The notes below the pieces were generated by a model, which made no database searches, was not told the origin of the DNA, and saw nothing but the letters and a program-made list of their open reading frames with translations. Both the position numbers and the translations under genes were made by a program. Positions 20,376 to 28,548 of a stretch of 64,000 nt of DNA are shown here, one piece after another (within the stretch, counting starts at the first letter, position 1; each line of letters starts with the position of its first letter). The stretch comes from Cryobacterium mannosilyticum (GTDB lineage Bacteria; Actinomycetota; Actinomycetes; Actinomycetales; Microbacteriaceae), in assembly GCF_004402705.1 (NCBI RefSeq), contig NZ_SOFM01000049.1:85355-149354 (forward strand). Reading direction: 5' to 3'.

Positions 20376-21479
20376 GTGATTTCGAAGAAGGCTATTGCGC
20401 TCTGCGCAACTGTCGGCGTTGCCATCTCCGGCATTGCCATTGCGACACCGGCCAACGCCGAGCCCGTCTCCAACAGCTACTCCATCGTCGGTTCCGACAC
20501 CCTCGAAGACGTCGTCGGCGCACTCGCCAACGGCACATCCATCACCGGTTCGTCAGTGCGCTCCACGATCAACGGTGCCACGATCGGCTCCTTCGACGCT
20601 ACAGGGTCCCCTTACATCACGACCAAGAGCGCCGGTGTGCGTTTCGGGCGTCCCAACGGTTCCGGCGATGGAGTCAAAGCGCTCAGCCGTTCGATCGACG
20701 GCGCGAGCTACACCGCCGGAACCGCCGGTAGCCCGACGGCGGCGATCACCGGCCAGGTCGACATCGCCCGGTCTTCCAGCGGGGGGACGGCGAACGCCGC
20801 AGGCGAGCTCCTGTATGTGCCCTTCGGCCGCGACGCGATCGCCTACGCCTACAAGGGCGCCGCATCCGGAATCGACACCCTGACGGTGTCGCAGATGAAG
20901 AGCCTCTACGAGTGCTCCGCCGGCTTCCAGATCGGCGGCGTCACCGTCACCCCGATCATTCCCCAGGCAGGCTCGGGAACCCGCAAGGACTTCCTATCGA
21001 AGATCGGCTCGACCGAGGCTCTCATGCTCACCGTTGGTGAGGGCGGCTGCGTCGTCGAAGGCCAGGAACACGACGCCACCACCCTCACTGCCGAATCGGT
21101 CATGCCGATGGCCGTGTCCCGTTGGATCGCCATGAACACGGGCGCGAGCTACGACAAGCGTGGCACCGGAACGCTCGGTTCGCTCGTCTCCGGCGTTGTA
21201 CCGGTCACAGGGACGGGGACGGCCATGGTCCCGAACGCCGTTTACTACGCCGACACCACCTGGGGCCGCGACACGTACCTCGTCGTGGAGTATGCCCGAG
21301 TGAACAGCGCCGATGCGAAGTACGACGCCAACCTCGCTGCATTGCTCGACCCGAATCAGTCAACAGCCCTGACCAACACGTCGCCCGTCGTCTCCCGCGC
21401 GGGCGCCGTCAAGAAGAAGTTCGGCTTCCTCGCTCCCACGGTCGGCGTCGTCGCCTACCGCGTCGCCAAGACTGCTTAG
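20376..21479 (+). CDS. secreted PstS-like substrate-binding protein
   Basis: 367 residues with a Sec signal (ISKKAIALCATVGVAISG, cleavage near PANA/EPV) and no anchor or lipobox. SYSIVGSDTLEDVVGALANG at the mature N-terminus, the QVDIARSSSG segment and VTPIIPQAGSGTRKDFLS resemble the phosphate-contact loops of PstS-type binding proteins. I infer a soluble or protein-bound phosphate (or organophosphate) receptor. The GTG start has AAAGG upstream. The 109-base gap from the preceding gene is the largest so far in the locus and could hold an internal promoter. Confidence 0.78.
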   Translation: MISKKAIALCATVGVAISGIAIATPANAEPVSNSYSIVGSDTLEDVVGALANGTSITGSSVRSTINGATIGSFDATGSPYITTKSAGVRFGRPNGSGDGVKALSRSIDGASYTAGTAGSPTAAITGQVDIARSSSGGTANAAGELLYVPFGRDAIAYAYKGAASGIDTLTVSQMKSLYECSAGFQIGGVTVTPIIPQAGSGTRKDFLSKIGSTEALMLTVGEGGCVVEGQEHDATTLTAESVMPMAVSRWIAMNTGASYDKRGTGTLGSLVSGVVPVTGTGTAMVPNAVYYADTTWGRDTYLVVEYARVNSADAKYDANLAALLDPNQSTALTNTSPVVSRAGAVKKKFGFLAPTVGVVAYRVAKTA

Positions 21480-21513
21480 CCCACCGACTCACCTCTGAGA
21501 AAAGGTTCGGAAA

Positions 21514-22608
21514 ATGAAGCTCACTAAGAAAATGCGCTTTGCCGCCGTCGGCATTGTGTCCCTCTCCCTCGTCGCCGGTGCCGCGGCCGTTGCCTCCGCA
21601 GCCGTCCAAACCAACGGTTCGGATGGCCCGTTCTACGTCTTCGATAGAAACATTGCCCTCGTCACCGATCCGACAACCGTCTTCCAGTGGAACTCGGACA
21701 ACTTCGCCTCCGGTGCAGCCACCAGCTATGACGTGCCGACCATGTGCCCGATCGCTTCCACAGGAGCGAGTATCTTCTTGTCAGACGTCGGCAGCGAGCG
21801 CACGGTGCTCTCCTGGAAGGCGACCGCACTTAGCGCATTCAACCCTCAGCCGGCAGTCGCCGGCACGAAAGAGGTCATCGCGGCGACCCTGACGCCGATC
21901 ACCCTCATCAATGGCCTTCCTGGGCAGGCCGCGGTGAAGGCTGCGGGCGGCACCTACAGCCTCGGTATGGCGTGCACCACTAACAATGGTGTGACCGTTG
22001 TCGGTGCCTTCTACCGCACGATCCACGTGACGGCCGGTACCGGCGCCTACACGGTCGACGCCCAGGCCGATGTCGCCGTGACCCCGACCCCGACGCCCAC
22101 GCCAACGGCCCCGGCCGGCACCACGGGCGACGTGGCGCTCGCGCCGACGGTCGCAGCCGCCAGTAACGGCGTGCTCAGCTTCTCTGTTCCGGCGGGCGCT
22201 GCGGCAACCTTCGGCGCTCCGACGCTGGTCAACAACAAGTCGACCACCGTGGGCACCCTGGGTGCCGTCACGGTAGCCGACGGCCGCATCGTCACGCGCA
22301 ACGGCTGGGACCTCACCGCGAACGTCGCTGACTTCAAGAAGAGCACCGACGCCGCCAACACCATCAGCAACAAGCAGCTCGGCTTCGTCCCGACGGTCAC
22401 CGCCGTCGGCACAGACGCGACCGGCGTCACCGCCGCGGCTGCCCAGACCGCGGGCACGGCCAGCTACCCGGCGGCCTTCGCCTCCGGCGCAGCCGCCAAC
22501 ACGGTCGGAAACACGGTGCTGAACGCCGCACTGACCTTCGTCGCACCCCAGGAGAAGGCGGCCGGTACCTACACCTCCGTCATGACCCTGACGGTCGTCT
22601 CGAAGTAA
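21514..22608 (+). CDS. secreted protein with C-terminal WxL-like domain
   Basis: 364 residues: signal peptide to about residue 30 (VASA/AVQT), a beta-rich N-terminal domain, a TPTPTPTPT linker near residue 190, and a C-terminal domain. That domain begins GVLSFSVPAGAAATFG, carries NGWDLTANV (W265-D-L267) and ends YTSVMTLTVVSK. The pattern of an early W-x-L, a helical insert and a final T-L strand at the extreme C-terminus is that of WxL domains, which attach Firmicutes proteins to the cell wall non-covalently. Finding one in an actinobacterium beside a DUF916 protein supports the call; distant homology needs a profile search. Confidence 0.7.
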   Translation: MKLTKKMRFAAVGIVSLSLVAGAAAVASAAVQTNGSDGPFYVFDRNIALVTDPTTVFQWNSDNFASGAATSYDVPTMCPIASTGASIFLSDVGSERTVLSWKATALSAFNPQPAVAGTKEVIAATLTPITLINGLPGQAAVKAAGGTYSLGMACTTNNGVTVVGAFYRTIHVTAGTGAYTVDAQADVAVTPTPTPTPTAPAGTTGDVALAPTVAAASNGVLSFSVPAGAAATFGAPTLVNNKSTTVGTLGAVTVADGRIVTRNGWDLTANVADFKKSTDAANTISNKQLGFVPTVTAVGTDATGVTAAAAQTAGTASYPAAFASGAAANTVGNTVLNAALTFVAPQEKAAGTYTSVMTLTVVSK

Positions 22609-22713
22609 CAGCCGGCGGTGGGGGAGGGGCGGCGTCCGCGTCGTCTCTCCTTCACCCCCCCCGTTTCGTCACCACTCTCCACAGGTTTCCCCCGCAGAAA
22701 TGAGAATGCCCTC

Positions 22714-23799
22714 GTGACCCCCACCGCCTCCGTCACCCACCGACTGCTCGCCGCCGCGAGCGTGCTCCTGACCCTGGGACTGACCCTGACCCTCGGCGCC
22801 ACGGGCGCCTGGGCCGAGGATTCCGACGGCATCGCGGCCGCCCCTGCCGCCGATGGCGGCGTCGACCAGTCCAGGTCTCGGTACAGCTACCAGGTCGAAC
22901 CCGGCCAGCAGGTGGCGGACGAGTACCTCGTCGAGAACACCGGCACCACCGTGCAGTCGGTGACCGTGTACGCCACTGACGCGTTCAACGCAGAGGACGG
23001 CAGCTTCGCCCTCCTCGACGGCGGCGTCGAAGCGACGGGCGCCGGGCGCTGGGTCAGTTTCGACGGCGGGGCCGACCGGATGCAGCTCACCCTTCAGCCG
23101 GGAGCGTCCCAGGTGGTGCCGTTCACCGTGATGACGCCGGCTGACGCGGGTCCCGGCGACCACGCCGGCGGCATCATCGTCTCGGCGCTCTCGCCGGCCG
23201 GCGAAGTGTCCGTCGACCGGCGCGTGGCAATTCGGCTCTACGTGCGGGTTAAGGGGCTGCTGCAACCGGGACTCACGATCAGCAGCATCGCGACCTCCTA
23301 CCGCCCCGAACTGAATCCCTTCTCAGGGGAGCTGACGGCCACGATCAGCCTGAGCAACACCGGCAACGTCGCCCTCGCGGCCAACACGGTCACGCAGGTG
23401 CGCGGCCTGTTCGGCATCCCGCTGTCCGGCCTGACCGACGTCAAGGTTTCCGAGATGCTGCCCGGCAGCAACCGCACGGTGACCATCACGATCCCGGGTG
23501 TCGGCCCGTGGGTCTACCTCGCCCCGCACGTCTCCCTCGCGGCGACGGTCGAGCCGGGAGCCCTCGACGCCGGGGTGCTGCCCGCGGCCGAACGCGACGC
23601 CACCCTGTTTGTGGTGCCATGGGGCGTCCTGCTCGTGCTGCTCCTCGTGGGCCTGGCCTGGCTCATTGCGCGGCTCCGCCGCCGGCGCAACGCCACCCGG
23701 GCGCAGGCCTGGGTCGAGTACACCGAGGCCGAAGCACGACGCAGGGCCCTCGAGGACGCCCCGGCGGAGACAGAATCAGCGGGGATGCCCGTGCACTGA
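22714..23799 (+). CDS. DUF916 (WxL-interacting protein-like) membrane-anchored protein
   Basis: 361 residues. Signal peptide ends near GAWA/EDSDG. The Ig-like domain reads YSYQVEPGQQVADEYLVENT, then LTLQPGASQVVPFTVMTP and GDHAGGIIVSA, which is the DUF916 pattern of WxL-interacting proteins. A second beta domain (ISLSNTGNVALAANTVTQV) follows, then one membrane helix (FVVPWGVLLVLLLVGLAWL) and a charged cytoplasmic tail of about 45 residues. This matches the DUF916-second domain-helix layout of Firmicutes WxLIPs. The GTG start follows the WxL-like gene by 105 bases, so the expected partner pair is adjacent. Confidence 0.8.
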   Translation: MTPTASVTHRLLAAASVLLTLGLTLTLGATGAWAEDSDGIAAAPAADGGVDQSRSRYSYQVEPGQQVADEYLVENTGTTVQSVTVYATDAFNAEDGSFALLDGGVEATGAGRWVSFDGGADRMQLTLQPGASQVVPFTVMTPADAGPGDHAGGIIVSALSPAGEVSVDRRVAIRLYVRVKGLLQPGLTISSIATSYRPELNPFSGELTATISLSNTGNVALAANTVTQVRGLFGIPLSGLTDVKVSEMLPGSNRTVTITIPGVGPWVYLAPHVSLAATVEPGALDAGVLPAAERDATLFVVPWGVLLVLLLVGLAWLIARLRRRRNATRAQAWVEYTEAEARRRALEDAPAETESAGMPVH

Positions 23800-23880
23800 C
23801 CTTGGCTGGCACTGCCGCCGGTTTGCCTCTCGTTTGCATTCCCTTCAGCTTCACGAAACCTCGGTTGGACTAACTTGACT

Positions 23881-24924
23881 GTGCTCACCACCCACCCCGC
23901 GCTGCGCCTGCTGCTCGTGGCCGTTTTCGCCTTCGTCCCGCTCGCCGGGCTGGTCGGCGGCACCCCCAGCGCACAGGCCGGCAACGATTCAGATGGCGTC
24001 GGCCTCACCGTGGACGTAGCCCAACCGACCGCGAGTCCCCGGCCCGACGCCAGCTGCGAGCTGCCGTTCGGTAAGCCAGCCGGCCACGCTCAGGTCCGGG
24101 TCCGGGTCAGGCACCTCAAGCTGGGATCCCTGGCGCAGGCCCACGTGCACTCCACGCCGACCCTGCTCGCCAGCGGCACCGCCGACGCCGACGGAAGTGT
24201 CGTGCTGAACGGCACCCTCCCGGATGACCTCGTGGTCGGCAGCCACAGTATCTCCCTCACGGGCATCGCGGTGGACGGTCAGGCGTTCACCCAGACCGTG
24301 CTGACGTTCACGGTTACCGCGGGCGGACTCCTCGCCGCCGAGGCTCCGCCGTCGGCCGTCGCGGCGTCGGTGCGTACCGCTGCCACGCCGGCACGCGTCG
24401 CACAGGCGCCCGTGACCGGGCCGGCCGCCGTCGCCGCGGCGCTCGGCTCGGAGGCCGTGGCGCTGGGCGGCGTGCTCACCGTCAGCGGTCTCACGGTCCG
24501 CGCGGTCCCGGCCCTCACCCCGGACGGCGGCGACGTCATCCTCGATTTCACCATCCGCAACGTGTCAGCGGTGCCGATCACATCGAGCCTGAACTTCTGG
24601 ATCGACAACGCCGTCGGCCTCCCGATCGCGCAGGTCGACGACGTCGCCGTCGCCGACCTAGCGGCGGGGGAGACCCGCACGGCCACCGCGACGCTCTCTG
24701 ACGTGGGCCAGTGGACCGTATTCAGCGGCCACGTCACGCTCACCCCGCCGGCCACGGTCGGTGGCAACGATCTCACCCCGGTCTCCCGTGATGCCTTCAT
24801 CATCGTGCCACCGTTCTTCCTCCTGCTTGTCGTAGCCCTCGCCGCGGGACTCAGCCTCGCTGTGCGATTCGTGCTGCGTGCACGCCGCGCCATCCGTGCC
24901 GTGCCGGTCGCGGCCGCATCGTGA
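23881..24924 (+). CDS. membrane-anchored Ig-like surface protein
   Basis: About 347 residues. Signal peptide ends near PSAQA/GNDSD. Domain 1 (residues about 55-140) reads like a bacterial Ig/carboxypeptidase-regulatory fold, with LLASGTADADGSVVLNGTLP and VGSHSISLTGIAVDG. Domain 2 (about 190-300), with DGGDVILDFTIRNVSAVP and VADLAAGETRTATATL, resembles the second domain of the preceding DUF916 protein. It ends in a helix (FIIVPPFFLLLVVALAAGLSL) and a basic tail. GTG 23881 is my start; TTG 23875 is two codons upstream. No function beyond surface structure is evident. The stop overlaps the next start (GTGA). Confidence 0.72.
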   Translation: MLTTHPALRLLLVAVFAFVPLAGLVGGTPSAQAGNDSDGVGLTVDVAQPTASPRPDASCELPFGKPAGHAQVRVRVRHLKLGSLAQAHVHSTPTLLASGTADADGSVVLNGTLPDDLVVGSHSISLTGIAVDGQAFTQTVLTFTVTAGGLLAAEAPPSAVAASVRTAATPARVAQAPVTGPAAVAAALGSEAVALGGVLTVSGLTVRAVPALTPDGGDVILDFTIRNVSAVPITSSLNFWIDNAVGLPIAQVDDVAVADLAAGETRTATATLSDVGQWTVFSGHVTLTPPATVGGNDLTPVSRDAFIIVPPFFLLLVVALAAGLSLAVRFVLRARRAIRAVPVAAAS

Positions 24925-25961
24925 CCGAGCTCAAGCCGTCGAAGGGACGCCGTTCGCGCATGCCGGCGACTCCGGATCGACCGGAGATCGGCCCGAAACC
25001 GGCACGGAGTCGGATCCCGCGCGCGGCCGCACCCCCGCGTGGCTGGAAGCCGGGCCAGGTCCCACCCCGGCCGCCGCGCCGCCCCCCGGTCTCCGTCCGG
25101 CCCCCGGTCGTCCTGACCGCCCGGGACGAACTCGTGCGCACCTCTCTCGCGATCCTGGCCGCCGTCATCTTCGGGATCCTCGCGAATGTCACGGTGCTCG
25201 GCCAACTGCAGCACATCGTGGCCCAGCAGCAACTCACCGACACCCTCCGGGTCGAACTGGCCGCGGGAACGGCACCCGTGAGCGAGGGCACGATCGACAA
25301 GGTGCTCCTCACTGACGGCACTCCGCTCGCCGTGGTCGACATTCCCTCGATCGGCGTGCACGAGGTCATCGTCGAGGGAACCGATTCCGCGACGACGCGC
25401 ACCGGCCCCGGCCACCGGCGCGACACCGTGCTGCCCGGGCAGGCGGGTGTGAGTGTCGTGATGGGCCGTGCGGCGGCGTTCGGCGGCCCGTTCGCACGGA
25501 TTCAGGAGCTCCGGCCCGGCCAGAAGTTCACGGTCACCACCGGGCAGGGCAGGCAGACGTTCGCCGTGATCGGGCTGCGCTACGCGGGCGATCCGGCCCC
25601 GGCGCCCCTGACGGCCGGCCACAGCCGGCTGATCCTCGAGACGGCCCGCGGCCCCGCCTTCATCCCGGGCGGCATCGCCAGGGTCGATGCCGAGCTGACG
25701 AGTGAGACGAAGCCCGCGGGCATCCGCCAGACGACGTATGCCACCCTGCCCGCCGCCGACCTTGAACTCGCCAACGACACCTCGACGGCGTGGGCGCTCG
25801 TATTCGCCCTGCAGTTCTTCCTCGTGATCGAACTCGCCGCGGTGTGGGCGTTCAGGCGCGTCGGAGGCCGGAAGACGTGGATCGTCTTCATCCCCGTCGT
25901 CACTCTCGGCGGGCTCCTGGTCGCCGACCAGGTAGTCAGGCTCCTTCCCAACCTGCTTTAG
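24921..25961 (+). CDS. sortase-fold membrane protein lacking catalytic His and Cys (pseudo-sortase)
   Basis: 346 residues. A basic Pro-rich cytoplasmic N-terminus, helix 1 (TSLAILAAVIFGILANVTVL), a sortase-like beta barrel (residues about 120-265), and two closing helices. The fold is recognised from LAVVDIPSIGVHEVIVEG, RTGPGHRRDTVLPGQAG, FGGPFARIQELRPGQKFTV and the SRLILETARG strand. The catalytic His of the family GHRxxxGxPF loop is Arg183 (MGRAAAFGGPF) and the catalytic Cys of the TLxTC strand is Ala242 (LILETA). It is therefore probably not a transpeptidase and may bind a sorting signal or act as scaffold. Coupled to the preceding gene by GTGA. Confidence 0.78.
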   Translation: MTELKPSKGRRSRMPATPDRPEIGPKPARSRIPRAAAPPRGWKPGQVPPRPPRRPPVSVRPPVVLTARDELVRTSLAILAAVIFGILANVTVLGQLQHIVAQQQLTDTLRVELAAGTAPVSEGTIDKVLLTDGTPLAVVDIPSIGVHEVIVEGTDSATTRTGPGHRRDTVLPGQAGVSVVMGRAAAFGGPFARIQELRPGQKFTVTTGQGRQTFAVIGLRYAGDPAPAPLTAGHSRLILETARGPAFIPGGIARVDAELTSETKPAGIRQTTYATLPAADLELANDTSTAWALVFALQFFLVIELAAVWAFRRVGGRKTWIVFIPVVTLGGLLVADQVVRLLPNLL

Positions 25962-26018
25962 CCCGGAGGGGCCGTTGACGGCGGCCGCCCAGGAACAAAA
26001 CACGAACATGAGAAATGA

Positions 26019-26933
26019 GTGGCCATGATTGACGTGCAACTGGACGACGTGACGCAGCTGCTGCCGGTCCAACGACCGCGGCGGCGGACGCCGTGGCGCA
26101 GGGGCGACGCGGCGTCGTCCGCGCCACCGGCGCCGGCCGCGGCACTCGCCCTCAAACCCCTGGCAACGCTCGAGGGTCGCAACGTGTCGGCCTGGTTCGG
26201 AACGCACCAGGTCCTCGACCGGGTGTCGCTCACCATGCCCGCCGGAGTCATCACCTCCCTGATCGGGCCGTCCGGGTGCGGCAAGTCGACCTTCCTGCGC
26301 ATCCTCAACCGGATGCACGAGCTCGTCCCGTCGGCGAGCCTCGCAGGCGAAGTGCTCCTTGACGGCGAAGACATCTACGACCCGGAGCGTAAACTCGTCG
26401 ACGCCCGCAAGCACATCGGCATGGTCTTCCAAAAGCCCAACCCGTTCCCGGCGATGTCGATCTACGACAACGTCGTCGCAGGTCTCACCCTCACCGGCAC
26501 TCGCGCGACCGCCGACGAGAAGGACTTCCTCGTCGAGAGCTGCCTGACCAAGGCCGGCCTCTGGAAGGAAGTCAGGGACCGTCTCCGCGCCCCGGGTGGC
26601 GGACTGTCCGGCGGCCAGCAGCAGCGTCTGTGCATCGCACGGTCCCTCGCCGTGACCCCGCGCATCCTGCTTATGGACGAACCGTGCTCGGCGCTCGACC
26701 CGACATCGACGCGGGTGATCGAGGAGACGATGCTCGAGCTCGCCCACGAGGTGACGATCGTGATCGTCACCCACAACATGCAGCAGGCCCAGCGGGTCTC
26801 CCAGAATTGCGCGTTCTTCCTCGCCGCGCAGGGAACCCCCGGGGGGATCGTCGAGCACGGTCCGACCGAGGCGATGTTCGGGGACCCGATCGACAGCCGC
26901 ACCGCCGACTACGTCAACGGCCGATTCGGCTGA
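26019..26933 (+). CDS. pstB: phosphate ABC transporter ATP-binding protein PstB
   Basis: ATPase of the phosphate importer. Walker A GPSGCGKST, signature LSGGQQQRLCIARSL, Walker B ILLMDEPCSALD, switch ITHNMQQAQRVS-type segment VTHNMQQAQRV, and the PstB-specific LNRMHELVPSASLAGEV and VFQKPNPFPAMSIYDNV. The 304-residue chain has about 45 extra Arg/Ala-rich N-terminal residues before LEGRNVSAWFG. Start GTG 26019 or ATG 26025. It sits 11 kb after pstA, with seven exported or membrane protein genes between. Confidence 0.95.
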   Translation: MAMIDVQLDDVTQLLPVQRPRRRTPWRRGDAASSAPPAPAAALALKPLATLEGRNVSAWFGTHQVLDRVSLTMPAGVITSLIGPSGCGKSTFLRILNRMHELVPSASLAGEVLLDGEDIYDPERKLVDARKHIGMVFQKPNPFPAMSIYDNVVAGLTLTGTRATADEKDFLVESCLTKAGLWKEVRDRLRAPGGGLSGGQQQRLCIARSLAVTPRILLMDEPCSALDPTSTRVIEETMLELAHEVTIVIVTHNMQQAQRVSQNCAFFLAAQGTPGGIVEHGPTEAMFGDPIDSRTADYVNGRFG

Positions 26934-26986
26934 CGCGCGGGCGGTCGCACCCTCCGGCTGCGTGACACCCGCGGATAAGATGAGGC

Positions 26987-28507
26987 ATGACTTCCGAGGG
27001 CTTTGCCGAGATCGAGCGCAAATTCGACGTGAACCCGGCGACGCCGTTGCCGCCCTTGCACGACCTTCCCGGGGTGACCCACGTCGCCCCGCCCGTCGAG
27101 CACCACCTCGACGCCCTCTACTTCGACACCGCCGACCTGGCGCTCGCCGGCCGCCGGATCACCCTCCGGCGGCGCGCCGGCGGCGATGACGCCGGCTGGC
27201 ACCTCAAGCTCCCCGTCGCTGCCGACGAACGCCGCGAGATGCGCGAACCCGTCGGGGCCGACCCCGACGTGATTCCCGAGGCGATCCTCCGCCTGGTTCG
27301 GGTCTACCTGCGCGGCCGGCCGCTGATGCCCGTCGTGCGGCTCCGCACCCTGCGCGTCGTGCACCACCTCGTCGGCCGGGACGACGCCGTGCTCGCGGAG
27401 GTCTGCGACGACTCGGTGCAGGCCGAACGGTTCGGCTCCGAACCGCTGAACCAGGCCTGGCGCGAATGGGAGATCGAACTCGTCGACGGGTCCCGAGCCC
27501 TGCTCGACGCGGCCCAGGAGCGGTTGTCGACCGTGGGAGTCGAGCCGGCCGCAAGCCCGTCCAAGCTCGCCCGAGCCCTCGGAGACCTCGCCCCAGCCGG
27601 CACGCCCGTCGCGCCGGAACGGCCGGGGCCCGACAGCTCGACCGCGGACGTGCTGCTGGCGTACCTGCGGGCGCAGGTGGAGGCGGTCACGGCCGAGGAC
27701 CCCCTCGTTCGCGAAAGCGATGTTGAGGCCGTGCACCGGATGCGCGTGGCGACCAGGCGGCTGCGTTCGGCCCTGTCCACCTACGGTCCGCTCCTCGACG
27801 CGGGGGTCGCCGACCCGCTCCGGGTCGAGCTGCGCTGGATCGCGGGCGTGCTCGGCGGAGCCCGGGACGCCCAGGTGATGCGCCGGCGTCTCACCCACCG
27901 GCTGGACCTGGAGCCGACGGGCCTCACCGCCGGACCGGTCGCCCCGCGGATCGACGAGCATTTCTCCACCGTCGTGCGGATCAGCGAGGCGGACACCCGG
28001 TCCGCCCTCGACTCGGACCGCTACTTCCGGCTCCTCGACACCCTCGACGAGCTGCTCGCGTCCCCACCGCTGTACCGCACAGCCGACAACCCGGCGCGGA
28101 AGGTCGTCCCCGGCCTGGTCCGCGCAGACTGGAAGCACCTCCGCGCGGCGGTGCGCGCGGCCCGCCGCACCGCGACCGGCACCGAACGCGACGCGGCCCT
28201 GCACGAGGCCCGCAAACGCGCCAAGCAGCTGCGCTACGCGGCGGAGACGGCCGCACCTCTTCGCAGCAAGCGCGCCGCACGGCTCGTCGCCGCGGCCCGG
28301 CAGGTGCAGGAGATCCTCGGAGACCACCAGGACAGTGTCGTCGCGCGCGGCGAACTGCTCGGCCTGGGCATGAAGGCGTTCCTGTTCAACGAGAACGCCT
28401 TCACCTACGGGCGGATGCACGCGGTCGAGGAGGCGGGCGCGGCCGGCACCGAGGCGCGCTTCTTCACCGCCTGGAAGGACTTCCCCTCCGCCTCGATCGA
28501 CAAGTAG
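26987..28507 (+). CDS. CYTH-CHAD domain protein (triphosphatase / polyphosphate-binding type)
   Basis: 506 residues in two domains. CYTH (residues 1-200): EIERKFDV at the start is the family ExExK signature, with LYFDTADLALAGRRITLRRR and WHLKLPV. CHAD (about 215-490): DVEAVHRMRVATRRLRSALS and ALHEARKRAKQLRYAAE show the conserved histidines and basic residues. CYTH members hydrolyse triphosphates and CHAD domains bind inorganic polyphosphate (established for these families). Its position just after pstB links phosphate import with polyphosphate handling, which is inference. Confidence 0.9.
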   Translation: MTSEGFAEIERKFDVNPATPLPPLHDLPGVTHVAPPVEHHLDALYFDTADLALAGRRITLRRRAGGDDAGWHLKLPVAADERREMREPVGADPDVIPEAILRLVRVYLRGRPLMPVVRLRTLRVVHHLVGRDDAVLAEVCDDSVQAERFGSEPLNQAWREWEIELVDGSRALLDAAQERLSTVGVEPAASPSKLARALGDLAPAGTPVAPERPGPDSSTADVLLAYLRAQVEAVTAEDPLVRESDVEAVHRMRVATRRLRSALSTYGPLLDAGVADPLRVELRWIAGVLGGARDAQVMRRRLTHRLDLEPTGLTAGPVAPRIDEHFSTVVRISEADTRSALDSDRYFRLLDTLDELLASPPLYRTADNPARKVVPGLVRADWKHLRAAVRAARRTATGTERDAALHEARKRAKQLRYAAETAAPLRSKRAARLVAAARQVQEILGDHQDSVVARGELLGLGMKAFLFNENAFTYGRMHAVEEAGAAGTEARFFTAWKDFPSASIDK

Positions 28508-28548
28508 AGGCCACGGAACGTCGAGCCGGCCGCCGGCGGGGAGCGGGC

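Noticed and set aside
24921..25961. Active class E sortase
   Set aside because: The catalytic His and Cys positions are Arg and Ala, so transpeptidase activity is unlikely.
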